Assembly: GCF_001012825.1 (NCBI RefSeq)
Contig: NZ_LCZJ02000033.1
Coordinates: forward strand, 102,518 to 166,517
Length of the DNA stretch: 64,000 nucleotides
Source of the DNA: Paenibacillus etheri
Lineage (GTDB): Bacteria > Bacillota > Bacilli > Paenibacillales > Paenibacillaceae
Reading direction: 5' to 3'
Positions 26,074-36,816 of the stretch are shown here, in pieces. Both the position numbers and the translations under genes were made by a program. The notes below the pieces were generated by a model. It saw only the letters and a program-made list of their open reading frames with translations. It was not told the DNA's origin and did not search any database. Each line of letters starts with the position of its first letter. Positions within the stretch are counted from its first letter, which is position 1.

Positions 26074-26781
26074 CTATTCTTTATCAATGGGTTTGTTTAT
26101 CTTGTCTTCATAATAATCAAATACGAGCTGCTTCTGCGTTCCTCTCACCCCGTAAAACACGTCGGAGATCCGTTTCCCCTTCCGTCTTAACTCGTTCTCC
26201 AACCATTCTTTGGTTAAAGCATTATTCTCAAGATTTTCTTCAATGAGAATGCCATCCATAATTAACTCAACGGGAAAGCTCTGAGAGACCGAAAGAAGCT
26301 TCAAATCTTTTCGAGTAACATATTGATACTCTTGTTTCTTTAAGACGGATAACATTCCGTTATCTTCTAATACGGCGTACTCTACTACCTCTAGATTAAA
26401 AATCTCCTTCTCCCTCAGTGCTTGATCCAAGGAGTCCAGTGAATACCTTACCTTTTTCATATTCTCTTCAAGTATTTTCCCATTTTCGATAAGTACCGTG
26501 GGTGACCCTGATATCCAACTTCTCATTCTACGACTCTTTATAGCGATGACAGACAGCAGAAATGACGTAGCTGTTATAACAATGAGCGCCACAATCATAT
26601 ATGACGATTTCAGATCTTTATTAAAAGCCAAGTTCGCAGCAAGCGATCCCAATATAATGCCTGTCACGAAATCGAGAAACGTCAAACTAGAAATCGTTTG
26701 TTTACCCAATATTTTAGCTATCAATAGCAGCATGATCATAGCAACTATAGTTCGAAGCACAATATCTATATGCACCTGCAT
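26074..26781 (-). CDS. DUF421 / YetF-family membrane protein
   Basis: 235 residues. Three N-terminal membrane segments (about 5-28, 35-52, 58-80; with SLTFLDFVTGIILGSLAANLAF) are followed by a soluble alpha/beta tail with the family motifs SGSPTVLIENGK, LREKEIF and VEYAVLEDNGMLSVLKK. This is the YetF/YkjA/DUF421 family known from spore formers; its molecular function is not settled. AAAGGAG is 8 bases before the ATG at 26781, which is preferred over the GTG just upstream. The gene stands alone. Confidence 0.9.
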   Translation of the reverse strand: MQVHIDIVLRTIVAMIMLLLIAKILGKQTISSLTFLDFVTGIILGSLAANLAFNKDLKSSYMIVALIVITATSFLLSVIAIKSRRMRSWISGSPTVLIENGKILEENMKKVRYSLDSLDQALREKEIFNLEVVEYAVLEDNGMLSVLKKQEYQYVTRKDLKLLSVSQSFPVELIMDGILIEENLENNALTKEWLENELRRKGKRISDVFYGVRGTQKQLVFDYYEDKINKPIDKE

Positions 26782-26890
26782 CACTAATGCTCCTTTCTAT
26801 TCAATCCTCTATTATTCACAAACCAAGGTGAAATGAAACATCATTACAATCGGCTAAATTTTATGAGGTATTCGGAAATTTCTATTAACG

Positions 26891-26935
26891 ATAAAAGGGC
26901 TCTGGAATGGTTCTAATGAACCGTCCCAAAGCCCT
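26891..26935 (-). terminator. terminator of the PL8 gene
   Basis: The minus-strand stem GGGCTTTGG / CCAGAGCCC carries an inner stem GGTTC-ATTA-GAACC and ends in TTTTATC. Confidence 0.7.
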
Positions 26936-26947
26936 GGCTTCGAAAAG

Positions 26948-29900
26948 TTACTTTTCATTCTTGATTTCAAGCAGATTATGCAGAACTCTTGCGCTTTCGG
27001 CTCGGGTTGCTGAGCCTCCCGGAGCGAATTGCTGGTCACTTCGACCCTGGATAAGTCCAAGCGCTTGGGCAGAAATGATCGATTCTCGGGCCCATGGGGC
27101 AGCCGCACGCAAGTCACCGAATTGGATTACAGGCTTTGGTTCCACCTTTTTCCCGCTGACATATTCGTAGGCTCGCATCACCATGACCGCCATCTCTTGG
27201 CGGGAAATAAGGGCCTCCGGAGCAAAGTGGGTTTCACTCACCCCATGGACTATCCCTGCCTCTACAGCCTGCGCCACTTCCTCCGCATACCACTGATCCG
27301 CAGATACATCCGCAAATGTTGTAGATGATTTCCCTTCAAGTCCTAGCAAGCGGACCAGCATAGCTGTAAATTCTGCACGGGTCACTGACCGGTTCGGCTC
27401 GAAATTTCGAAGTCCGACACCTTGAATCAGATGTTTGGCCGACAGCTCTTGCACAACCGCCGCCGCCCAATGTCCAGAAGGAACATCGTCATACGATTTG
27501 TTGTATTCCAGCACGGCATATGTGCCGAAGTGTTCGGTGCGTAGAGCCACCTTGCCCTTCAGCCAGGAACCGCCCGCATACTCCATATTTCCGGAATTCG
27601 GCAGATAATAGCCGCCGAGCAAATTTCTTTTCGCCTCAGGGTAAGTGTTAAGCTCCAATGTAACAGGCTCAACAAATTGATGAAGTATGCTCCTTGTACC
27701 GTCTCCAGCAACACTATACAGGTTAAAGAGAAGGAACTCCCCTGCCTGGTTCAGCGCGGCACCGGATTGCCGCTCCGCGCTAGCTAGTATTCGCTGCGCC
27801 GCTTCCCCATTCACTTCGGAAGCCTCCAGAATAATCTGGCTACCGGCCAATTGCTCCGCAGGAATCAAAGCCCGCAATTGTTGAAGCACCGCTGCCGGAA
27901 GGATCACATTGAAGTTAGAAGCCTCTACCCGAAGCGGCTTCTGCTTGAGCATTTCTGCTGCCATCCCCGGCAATACTATCATTCTCAATTTACCCTCGTA
28001 GACAATGGCTGCCGAAAGATCGTTCAACGAAGCTGCGTTTAGTTGCAGCCGCCCTGCCGTTTCCTCCGGTACGGAAGGCACTTGTGGTTGCGGACTCGGA
28101 ACAGTTGAAGAAGTGTCTTCCGCTTGTAGAATCTGAAGCGTCAGACTGCTCTGCCGTCCTCCGTAACTTGCAGTAATCACAGTCATACCCGGATCGAGCG
28201 CCTGCAGCTGCCCAGCTGCCGTTACTGTGGCTACCTTCCTGTTACTGCTCTCGTAGATCACACCCTCGGTTACCACATGGCGAACATTGTCGCTGTATAC
28301 CGCCGTTGTGATTACCTTACCGCTCTGACCTGTTTCCAAGGATGTCGGACCACTTAACGAAATGGAGACGAGCTCCGGTAGCGAATCATACACTTTTAAC
28401 GGATAGGAAGCGGTCATGTTATCATATACGGACGAAATAACCGAAATTCCTGGGCCTTTTGCTTCAATATGGCCATCTTCGCCTATACTTGCAACATTAG
28501 GATCGCTACTTTCATAGATTATGCCTTCGGTTACTATATAATGGCTGCCATCGCTGTATACAACCGAAGTAACCGCCGTTCCGGTCTCCCCGATAGTCAG
28601 GATTTCCGGGCCGCTGATTGCCACTGAAGCTCTTTCAGTTGGCTCCATGACCTTCACCTGAAGCTGCCGGAATGGCTCCACATTGCCAGCCTTGTCTACC
28701 GAACGGTAATCAATGCCGAAGGTTCCTGGGTTCTCGATATATACGCTTTCAGTGACCGTATTCCATGCACCGCCGTTGAGCCGGTATTCCGTCCGCTTAA
28801 CTCCCCAACCGACAGCTCCCCCATTGGATTGGTCGGTCGCATCGAAAATGATATTCACTTTGCCCTTATACGTGCCCCCTTCTCCACTCTCTCCAAGAAC
28901 GATGGCCTTCGTGACCGGAGGCGTCGTATCTTTTGGCAGGATTTCCAGATAGGCGGCATATCTGCCGTTCTCATTCTTGCGGCTTCTTATGTCTGTGGCG
29001 AGATTATAGCCTACCTGTCTAAGAGCCAGGCTTACAACCGGATCGGAAGGAAACTCCGAACCAACCCATGAGGTGATATCGAACTGCCGCCACTGCTCTG
29101 GCCCGGAAAAGGTCTGTAGCGAGACCTGATTGCCGATTTTCGGAGCATTATTGTAATTCAGCGTTGCCTCTGTCCATGAATCATCACTGATTCCAAAAAC
29201 ACCGATATCGGACAATGTGCCAGCCCCATCATTCGTCTTTCCGTATACGTTCAGCTTGACTGAACCCACTTCGCCGACAAATGGACTCAGATCGAATTTC
29301 AGATAAGCTCTTCTGTCCGTGTCCCCGCTGCCGTTTCTGATTTGCAAGTAATTCACCGAACTATAATTTACTGCGGCTTTCGATCCTCCGTTGACATATG
29401 CATCTTCAGTCACATACAACTTCGTTTTGGCCGCTTCGTCCGGTTCCGAATCAGAGGGCTCAGAGGGCTCGGCATTCGGATCAATCCTGAACTTGATAAC
29501 ATGGCTTTTCCCTTTGGAGCCGCTTGTATCGATTGCCAGTTCGATCCTCGGTGAGAGTTGCATTACGGTCACGGTTGGATCTTTCATTAGTTCTTCCAGC
29601 GCGGCTTTACCGACATCCACCTTCACAACAGATTGGGATTGGGTCGGGTCCGAAATAGCTATCGTCAGTTCATCTCCAGACTCCTTGATGATGATGGAAG
29701 CTGGATGATTAGCACGCACGGATTCGATCATTCCCGGAACCCAGAAGTTCATAGCCGTAAGTCCCAGCTTCTGTTCCTTTACGGCTTGAACACTATCCGT
29801 ATTAGCAATAATTTCGATGTCGGGATTGCCGCTATAACGCGCTGTCGCCGCTTCATCCTGATTCGGCAGCAGCACGTACGAATACGATTGATCCACAGGC

Positions 29901-32900
29901 TTCGTTCCCTGAGCAATTGACAGGCTGGCATAATTTCTAGTGATCGGCTCCGTTGATCCCCCTTGATTAATATCCTTCCAAGCGCCAGTCCGGGCCTCCC
30001 GCAGACCGTCTATCGTTGGTGCATCAGGGAAATAATAACCGATCCCCGAGCCGGGAATATTTCCTTCCAGATGTGCCCAATGTACCTGATTCATCGACTC
30101 TGACCAACCCAGCGCAGAAGGCTTAACGTCGCCGTTGATCGTAAGTACATTGTCACCGCTCTCCTTGAGCTTCCGGTTATCTACGATTGTCTCCACCTTG
30201 CGGTTATCCGTGGTTGTAATGCCTGCCCCAAGCGCAACGATTTCATCATCGAACATGAACCAGGACTTTTTACCGGACAATGTGCTGTTATCCGGATCCA
30301 GATCCATGCCCGCCGCTCCGTAAAGACCGTCTATAGATGATCCTCCCACCCATGTTTTGGATGTAGTCTTAGCTGCACCGCGTGTTGCTCCATCCGATGT
30401 AACCCCAGGCAAACGGTAAGCGTTCACGGTCGGCCAGAATGCATCTGCATATTGATTCAGATCCTGGTTATACAGATAGGTCATGCCTTCGCCTGTATAC
30501 CAGCCCTTCAGGTTCTCAGTTCCAGCTTCATAGTTGGCAATTCGGGCCGAAGACATGCTGATCCCAAGGGCATATCCAGGCCGGTGGTGGACAATTCGGT
30601 CCATAGCCGCAAACTGCTTATGCACAGTAAGGTCTCCCGATGACTGCACCTCTTGATCGTTCATAAGCGTCTGGAGCAGGACAATATCGGCTACTCTTAG
30701 ACCGTCGTAATAACTTTCTACTACCGTATCGGCTTCGAACCAATACTTCACCATCGATTTAAATCGGGCCGCTTGCTCCGGTGGCGCGGAGGAAGCCAGC
30801 CGCAGAATATGCGACCAAGGCACGAGTTGTCTGTTCCCCCGGGCTATCGATCTGCCGAACACCATATCCATCATTTGTTTTCTGTAGACAAGAGGTTCAT
30901 AAGAATCCGTTACCCAGTTATATACATTCTTCAGATTGGCATCAGTCAGCGGCCAGGAGGACCCTGTCAGCAAAGTCATCATTTTCATCATATCGCCAAG
31001 CAATACAGCCCCATAACTGCCGGTATAAGCAATATTATTATGCTGGATAAAGGAGCCGTCCTCATAAAAGCCGTCTCCGCGGGTTACATAGGGCAATACC
31101 TGGCTAACGGCATCCCGCCCCTGTTTGATCTTCCCGCTGTCACGATTGTGAATGCCCCTCAGGACCACTGCCAGAGCTTTATCCAACCGATTCGCGCCGG
31201 TTTCCATCAAAGAGGGTTGATTGGTCCGTTTGGTTGGGTCCGGACAGAACTTATCAATGGCTTTGGTATACTTGTTAATCTGATCGGCTGATAAATACTC
31301 GAACATCAAGGCCATCGTATCTCCCAATGCAAGCGGAATGCCGATCTCCCATTCGAACCAATTGCCTTTCTCCAGTTTGGTTTCGTTATACCAATTCGCG
31401 TATAGGAAGTCTAAACCGTCCAGTATATCTGATTTCAACTGCATATTCTCGTACAATGGTGAGCCGGTTGTCGAAAAGGCAATAGCCATATCCTTCAACC
31501 GATTATAAGAGGCTGCCGTATCAAAAGCATTCGCTGTGCTGCCCGGCTTATCGCTCCATAAATAAGTACGGTTCATTTGCTTGTTCATCGTATCCCAGAA
31601 TCCAGTTTGCTCCTGATTGCTGATCTTATCGGATAAAGTCTTTATGGACTTGGCAATGTCCGGATTATTCGGATCGAAGGATTGCCCTCCGGTCAAATAC
31701 TCCACCCATCTTCCACGAAGCTCGTCATATTCGTCTTTTGGAGCCTCTCCTTCAGTAATATTAAATTTCAATACATGCGTTGCCCCTATGGAATTCTTCA
31801 CATCCACCGTTATAACTGTATTTCCCGAAGCCTGCACCACTTCCGTCATGCTGTCTTTGTTGAGCAGTGTCAACCCCGGTATATCCAGTTCCAGGGACAA
31901 TTGGTTTTGCGATTGTGTAGGATCAGACACCGAAACGACAAGCCCCTGATCGATCTGCCGAATCATCACGGAAGCCGGATTGAGCGCCTTGATGGAATCT
32001 ACCGTTCCTGGATTCCAAAAATTAGCGGCGGTTATGCCCAGCTTCTTCTCTCTGACCGCATGCACATCCTCTGTATTGCGCAGCACTTCGATATCTGGGT
32101 TGCCACTGTAATTCTCAGTACCTGAAATGTCACGATTAGGCAACAAAACATAGGAGTATGAGCCATTCGTAGGCGTATCTCCATGCTCAACTGCCAGACT
32201 TAAATAGTTGCGCGTAATGGGAACATCGGATTGAGTGGCATTGATCTCTTTCCAACTGCCGGTTCTGGCTTCACGTTGAGCCAGAATACTTGGAGCTTCA
32301 GGGAAATAGTAGCCGACGTCGGAACCTGGCACATTACCCTCCAGATGGGCCCATTGAACGTTCTTCAATGTCGCTGACCATCCGAGCTGTGACGGTTCTA
32401 CAGCTCCGTTGATTAGAAGTTTGTTGTTCCCCACTTCGTTCAGCATCCGGTTATCGATAATCGTCTCAACAGACTGTGGCCCGGCAGTTGTTTTTGAGAT
32501 TCCCGAACCAAGTGCCACAATCTCATCATCGAACATGAACCAAGATTTCTTGCCCTGCAAGTCGCTGCCCGTCACTTGAGATAGCGAGAAATCCATCCCT
32601 GCTGCACCGTACAGACCTTCCTGCGAAGAGCCTCCCACCCAGGTCTTCGGATTCATGTAGCTTTTCCATTCCACAGGCACCATCCCTTGCCCCGATCCAT
32701 CCGTTGTCGTGCCAGACAAGCGATAAGCATTGACGGTAGGCCAGAAGTCATTACGGTATTGGGAAAGATCCTGATCGTATAAATAGGTCATCCCAATCCC
32801 CGTATACCACCCTTTCAGATTCTCGTTGTTCCCTTTCTCAAAGGCCGAGATACGATTGGAGAACAGGCTCAGGCCGAAGCCGTAGCCTTCGCGTAAATGA

Positions 32901-34915
32901 ACAACACGATCCATACCGGCGAATACCTGATTCTTAATCAGTGATCCTCTTGGATGGATCTTCCCGTCATTCATCAGCTTCTTGACAATTGTTATATCGG
33001 AAAGCGGCAATCCGTCATAATAATTGCCGGCTGCCATATTCGCTGAGATCCATGCTTTCGCCGCTTGCTTGATAGATAATGCAACATTCTCCGGTGCAGT
33101 TTCAGCCATCCGCAGCAGGGTGACAATCAACCCCCTAGCGCTGCCGCTCCCTTTTCTGGAAATGCCCCTTCCATTAACCGGGTCCATAAATTGACCGTTG
33201 TAGATCACCGGCTCGTAAGTCTGGGCCACCCATTCGTAAATGTTCAGTACATTCGGGTCCGTTATCGGCCATGGTGAATCAGTCAGCAGATAGGACATAT
33301 CCGCGGTTCCTTTGAGCCAGACCGAACCATAACCTCCCGTATAGGCAATATTATTATGCTGAACGAGTGAACCGTCCTTGTATACACCGTCTCCATGAGT
33401 AGTGTATACATACTCTGAACCGATGGAATCACGGCCCTGAATGATCTTCGCACTGTTGTTGCCTATAACGCCCCTTACCGTGACCACAAGCGCTTTATCA
33501 AGCAGGTTGGCACCCGTCATCTTCGTGCCCTTGACACCAAGCACGGCCCCTGTTTTCGGATCCGGACAGAAGGCATCAATAGCCGCAAGATATTGATTGA
33601 TTTGCTGCGGTGTCAGATGGTCATACATCAGCACCATAAGATCATTCACAACCTGCGGAGTGCCGATTTCCCAGTCCCACCAGTTCCCATAAGCGCTCTT
33701 GCCCGGATTGTAGCGGTTTGTATACATCCAATTGATTGCGCTTACAATATCATCGGCAAAAAAACTGTTGCCGTATAGTTCAGACCCCTCCACAGAATAG
33801 GCCAATGCCATAGTCTTCAAGCGGTTGTATGCGCTTGTAATAAATTGCGAATCCGTAGTGCTTGCGGCATCGCTCCACAGGAAGGTACGTCCGGATGATT
33901 TGTCCATACGCTCCCATAGTGTAGCCGCCGAAGCTGCCTGTGCGCTTATACTAGCAGCTATGTCAGGATCTTCCGCATCGTATTGGCCACCGCTTAGTCG
34001 GTCATACCATTTCAGCCGCAGTTTATTATAAGCCTGCATCGTGTCAGAGGATTCGACATTCACAAGGCATTCAGCTGCAAGGATACCATCTGGTGTGGCG
34101 ATCTTGATGGTCGAAGAGCCAACACCTGTCCCCGTCACATTGCCGAAAGCGTCCACCGTCGCAGCTTCGGGATTGCTCGAAGTCCATACTACCGTTTTGT
34201 CTGCCGCCGTTGTGGGGGATAACGTCGGCAGTAATGCAACCGTGTCCCCTTTGACCATCGAGAAGGCCGTACGATCCAGCGCAATCCCCGTAAGTCCCGC
34301 ATATTCCTCCAATACGATATCATCTATCCATAGCTTTCCTTTTCCAGTTTCCAAAAAAGGCTCGATGACAAGCTTCGTCGCATTGGCTGGCATAGTTAGA
34401 AGTACTTGCTGCAGGGTCCAGTCATGCGTGCCTGTTATTTTAGGAGAGGAAGGTCCATCCCCCACTTTGGCGGTATTATAATACTGTGTTCTAAAGTAGG
34501 CACCCTGGCCGGTGACATTGTCAGTCTTCAACCAGACTTTAAGTCTGTAGGATTTACCGGGGATAACCGAAGTTACACCCTGATTGATAGAAATCCTGCT
34601 TGTGGAAAAGGCATCGAACAGCATGGACCGGGTTCCATCATGCGCTGTCCCGGCGTCGACCTTAATATTTGCTGTTTTATTCGTGCCCTTCCCGCTGCCG
34701 GTAGGAACCCATAAGCTCCAACCCACTGGAGCCGAGTCTGTAACCCCTGTCCAAGTTGCATCCAGGGTTGACGTTGTATTTTCAAAACTTCCGTTAAGTA
34801 TGAGATTAGACGCAGCCGCTGAGGCTTTACCATCAGCGTTGTAATGAATTCCTGCACATGAAGAAAAAAGATCAACAATGAGAACTAACACTAAAATCAG
34901 ACTTGATTTCCGCAT
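26948..34915 (-). CDS. giant SLH-anchored polysaccharide lyase with two PL8 modules
   Basis: 2655 residues, secreted. Order: signal peptide (1-34); CBM4/9-like domain (36-206); Big_2 (207-288); first PL8 lyase module (290-1055); second PL8 module (1058-1815); DNRLRE-type beta-sandwich (1828-1995); an Ig-like/OmpL47-type domain (2000-2090); two Big_2 domains (2097-2265); Pro-rich linker and a small domain (2268-2460); three C-terminal SLH repeats (2472-2655). The catalytic Asn, His and Tyr of PL8 are in both modules at the spacing of pneumococcal hyaluronate lyase (N349, H399, Y408): N470/H520/Y529 and N1242/H1292/Y1301. Both look active. Such lyases cut next to glucuronate and leave an unsaturated uronyl end, which the GH88 of this locus removes. 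Specificity (glycosaminoglycan, xanthan or other) cannot be told. GGGGTG precedes the ATG. Confidence 0.9.
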   Translation of the reverse strand: MRKSSLILVLVLIVDLFSSCAGIHYNADGKASAAASNLILNGSFENTTSTLDATWTGVTDSAPVGWSLWVPTGSGKGTNKTANIKVDAGTAHDGTRSMLFDAFSTSRISINQGVTSVIPGKSYRLKVWLKTDNVTGQGAYFRTQYYNTAKVGDGPSSPKITGTHDWTLQQVLLTMPANATKLVIEPFLETGKGKLWIDDIVLEEYAGLTGIALDRTAFSMVKGDTVALLPTLSPTTAADKTVVWTSSNPEAATVDAFGNVTGTGVGSSTIKIATPDGILAAECLVNVESSDTMQAYNKLRLKWYDRLSGGQYDAEDPDIAASISAQAASAATLWERMDKSSGRTFLWSDAASTTDSQFITSAYNRLKTMALAYSVEGSELYGNSFFADDIVSAINWMYTNRYNPGKSAYGNWWDWEIGTPQVVNDLMVLMYDHLTPQQINQYLAAIDAFCPDPKTGAVLGVKGTKMTGANLLDKALVVTVRGVIGNNSAKIIQGRDSIGSEYVYTTHGDGVYKDGSLVQHNNIAYTGGYGSVWLKGTADMSYLLTDSPWPITDPNVLNIYEWVAQTYEPVIYNGQFMDPVNGRGISRKGSGSARGLIVTLLRMAETAPENVALSIKQAAKAWISANMAAGNYYDGLPLSDITIVKKLMNDGKIHPRGSLIKNQVFAGMDRVVHLREGYGFGLSLFSNRISAFEKGNNENLKGWYTGIGMTYLYDQDLSQYRNDFWPTVNAYRLSGTTTDGSGQGMVPVEWKSYMNPKTWVGGSSQEGLYGAAGMDFSLSQVTGSDLQGKKSWFMFDDEIVALGSGISKTTAGPQSVETIIDNRMLNEVGNNKLLINGAVEPSQLGWSATLKNVQWAHLEGNVPGSDVGYYFPEAPSILAQREARTGSWKEINATQSDVPITRNYLSLAVEHGDTPTNGSYSYVLLPNRDISGTENYSGNPDIEVLRNTEDVHAVREKKLGITAANFWNPGTVDSIKALNPASVMIRQIDQGLVVSVSDPTQSQNQLSLELDIPGLTLLNKDSMTEVVQASGNTVITVDVKNSIGATHVLKFNITEGEAPKDEYDELRGRWVEYLTGGQSFDPNNPDIAKSIKTLSDKISNQEQTGFWDTMNKQMNRTYLWSDKPGSTANAFDTAASYNRLKDMAIAFSTTGSPLYENMQLKSDILDGLDFLYANWYNETKLEKGNWFEWEIGIPLALGDTMALMFEYLSADQINKYTKAIDKFCPDPTKRTNQPSLMETGANRLDKALAVVLRGIHNRDSGKIKQGRDAVSQVLPYVTRGDGFYEDGSFIQHNNIAYTGSYGAVLLGDMMKMMTLLTGSSWPLTDANLKNVYNWVTDSYEPLVYRKQMMDMVFGRSIARGNRQLVPWSHILRLASSAPPEQAARFKSMVKYWFEADTVVESYYDGLRVADIVLLQTLMNDQEVQSSGDLTVHKQFAAMDRIVHHRPGYALGISMSSARIANYEAGTENLKGWYTGEGMTYLYNQDLNQYADAFWPTVNAYRLPGVTSDGATRGAAKTTSKTWVGGSSIDGLYGAAGMDLDPDNSTLSGKKSWFMFDDEIVALGAGITTTDNRKVETIVDNRKLKESGDNVLTINGDVKPSALGWSESMNQVHWAHLEGNIPGSGIGYYFPDAPTIDGLREARTGAWKDINQGGSTEPITRNYASLSIAQGTKPVDQSYSYVLLPNQDEAATARYSGNPDIEIIANTDSVQAVKEQKLGLTAMNFWVPGMIESVRANHPASIIIKESGDELTIAISDPTQSQSVVKVDVGKAALEELMKDPTVTVMQLSPRIELAIDTSGSKGKSHVIKFRIDPNAEPSEPSDSEPDEAAKTKLYVTEDAYVNGGSKAAVNYSSVNYLQIRNGSGDTDRRAYLKFDLSPFVGEVGSVKLNVYGKTNDGAGTLSDIGVFGISDDSWTEATLNYNNAPKIGNQVSLQTFSGPEQWRQFDITSWVGSEFPSDPVVSLALRQVGYNLATDIRSRKNENGRYAAYLEILPKDTTPPVTKAIVLGESGEGGTYKGKVNIIFDATDQSNGGAVGWGVKRTEYRLNGGAWNTVTESVYIENPGTFGIDYRSVDKAGNVEPFRQLQVKVMEPTERASVAISGPEILTIGETGTAVTSVVYSDGSHYIVTEGIIYESSDPNVASIGEDGHIEAKGPGISVISSVYDNMTASYPLKVYDSLPELVSISLSGPTSLETGQSGKVITTAVYSDNVRHVVTEGVIYESSNRKVATVTAAGQLQALDPGMTVITASYGGRQSSLTLQILQAEDTSSTVPSPQPQVPSVPEETAGRLQLNAASLNDLSAAIVYEGKLRMIVLPGMAAEMLKQKPLRVEASNFNVILPAAVLQQLRALIPAEQLAGSQIILEASEVNGEAAQRILASAERQSGAALNQAGEFLLFNLYSVAGDGTRSILHQFVEPVTLELNTYPEAKRNLLGGYYLPNSGNMEYAGGSWLKGKVALRTEHFGTYAVLEYNKSYDDVPSGHWAAAVVQELSAKHLIQGVGLRNFEPNRSVTRAEFTAMLVRLLGLEGKSSTTFADVSADQWYAEEVAQAVEAGIVHGVSETHFAPEALISRQEMAVMVMRAYEYVSGKKVEPKPVIQFGDLRAAAPWARESIISAQALGLIQGRSDQQFAPGGSATRAESARVLHNLLEIKNEK

Positions 34916-34956
34916 TTGTTCACCCCAATCTTTGAATTGTTTAAAGCTAAAAATGT

Positions 34957-36790
34957 CTACAAGTTATCTTCCTGCACAAAATTCAGCACGGCATCGTCGA
35001 CGGCCGAAGTTCTTCCCAGATCAGGGCAATTCACAAGCTCAATTTCGCAAGTCTCCAAACAGCCGTGCAGTTCAAAAAGAATCAGTTCATTACGACCTTT
35101 GCGCAGCAATGGACCGGGGATATATAGGGCCCTTTGCGGTCCTGCGTTCCAGTAGCGGCCCAGGTTAAATCCGTTGATCCAGGCAACCCCTTTATTCCAT
35201 CCATCGAACCGCAGAAAAGTATCGCCAATTTCCTCCGCCTCAAAGCAGCCCCGGTAGAATCCAGGCAAACCTGAAAGTGCCGCAGCTTCTTGCTTCTCCA
35301 CCGTCTGCTCCTTATACTCAAGTGAAGCCAGCGTTCCCGGTTCTAACGGCAGTGTACGGATCATCCAGTTATATTGCAGCTGGTTATCGATTCGAACCCC
35401 GTCCAGAATTCCTTTCGGATCACGAATGAGCGGCCCATAATTAATCCGACCCATATTCTCGACGAGAATATCCAGCTGCGCCCCCCCCGGCAGGAATGGA
35501 AAGTTCAAGAGGCTGTGGATTCCAGCGTTCAATGACCCCAAGTACCTGTCCATCCAGGAAGACCTGCGCCCGATCACGCACACCCTCGATGTAAAGCTTC
35601 TGCCTGGACCGTGGTCCCTGCACATAAGTGCTGTACAATATAAAACCATAGGATTGTCCGAGCTTTTCCATCGGCTGCACACACACACTGTTCACCGGCT
35701 CGGATAACTTCTCCAGATTGGAAGCTGTGAATAGTTCCGCTCTTTCCATTAAGGCAACTTTCCCGTAGGAAATCTTCGAAATCGGCTCAGGGAGCGGACA
35801 AGTCGGTGCAAATCCATGTTTGCCTAGTACCGACCGAACAGCTTCAAATTTCGCCGTCGTATCTCCCCATTCCGTGAGCGGGGCATCATAATCATAGCTT
35901 GTAGTCGTCGGCTCGTAGGCCACGATATGATTCGCCCCATTATAGAAGCCAAAATTGGTCCCGCCGTGGAACATGTACATATTGAGTGAGGAGCCGTGCG
36001 TCAGGATATCATCCAGAACGCCAGCTACATCTTCGGCATCGCGCACATGATGATCCTCCATCCAATGATCGAACCAGCCGTTCCAATATTCCATCACCAT
36101 CAGCGGCTCTTCAGATCGGTACTCCCGGTATTTGCGGAAGGATTCCTCTGCACAGGAGCCAAAATTAACTGTAGCATGCACATCTTCCAGTGTTCCGCCG
36201 AGCAACATTTCATCGGTTGGTCCGTCAGAGGTAAAGAGCAAGACATCGACCCCTCTGCTGAGGAGTCCATTACGCATATACCTCAGGTAACTACTGTCAT
36301 TGCCATAACTGCCATATTCATTTTCTACCTGGACGGCCAGAATCGGCCCGCCATGTGTGGAGAGCAGCGGAACCAGCCGAGGAATCAGCGCATCGTAATA
36401 ACGGTCCACCTTGCTTAAATAGAGAGGGTCACAGCAGCGAAGCTGAAGTTCACTGTAAGCCAGCAGCCAGCCCGGCAGACCACCGAATTCCCATTCCGCG
36501 CAGATGAACGGACTCGGTCTGACAATAACATGTAGCCCAAGCTCTCCAGCCAGTTCGATAAAAGAGACCACATCGGCCATGCCATCAAATACGTACTCTC
36601 CTTCCTTGGGTTCGTGCATATTCCAAGCAATATAGGTCTCCACGGTATTGAATCCGCAGGCTTTCAATTTCAGCAGCCGGTCTTTCCAGTATTCAGGCAC
36701 AACCCGAAAATAATGAATGGCTCCCGATACGATACGATAAGGCTGTCCGTCCAGCAAATAGTGACCGTTCTTCCAAGTGAGCAGGCTCAT
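34957..36790 (-). pseudogene. GH35 beta-galactosidase interrupted by a +1 frameshift in a G8 run
   Basis: The first part (36790 to about 35488) has the GH35 TIM barrel: RIVSGAIHYFRV, FNTVETYIAWNMHEP, the acid/base Glu in VQVENEYGSYG and the nucleophile Glu in MVMEYWNGWF. The frame then breaks at eight G (minus strand of 35481-35488). Removing one G joins ...LSIPAGG to AQLDILVENMGRINYGP..., the usual jelly-roll end of GH35 (WNKGVAWINGFNLGRYWNAGPQRALYIP). The restored protein would be about 610 residues, normal for the family. The break truncates the C-terminal domain (stop at 35441). It may be a sequencing error, a recent mutation or slippage-tolerated. There is no signal peptide, so the enzyme would be cytoplasmic. 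Confidence 0.85.
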
Positions 36791-36816
36791 GATCTACAAC
36801 CACCTTTTTTTAACAT

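Noticed and set aside
30773-31291. 172-residue plus-strand ORF
   Set aside because: It lies inside the PL8 gene on the opposite strand, with His/Pro/Gln-rich composition typical of a shadow frame.
26948-34915. Naming the PL8 protein hyaluronate lyase or xanthan lyase
   Set aside because: The catalytic triad is shared by all PL8 enzymes and the locus context (fucosidase, galactosidase, no sulfatase) does not fit either substrate clearly.
36415-36630. Minus-strand ORF inside the GH35 region in another frame
   Set aside because: It is a shadow of the intact GH35 barrel frame with no ribosome binding site.
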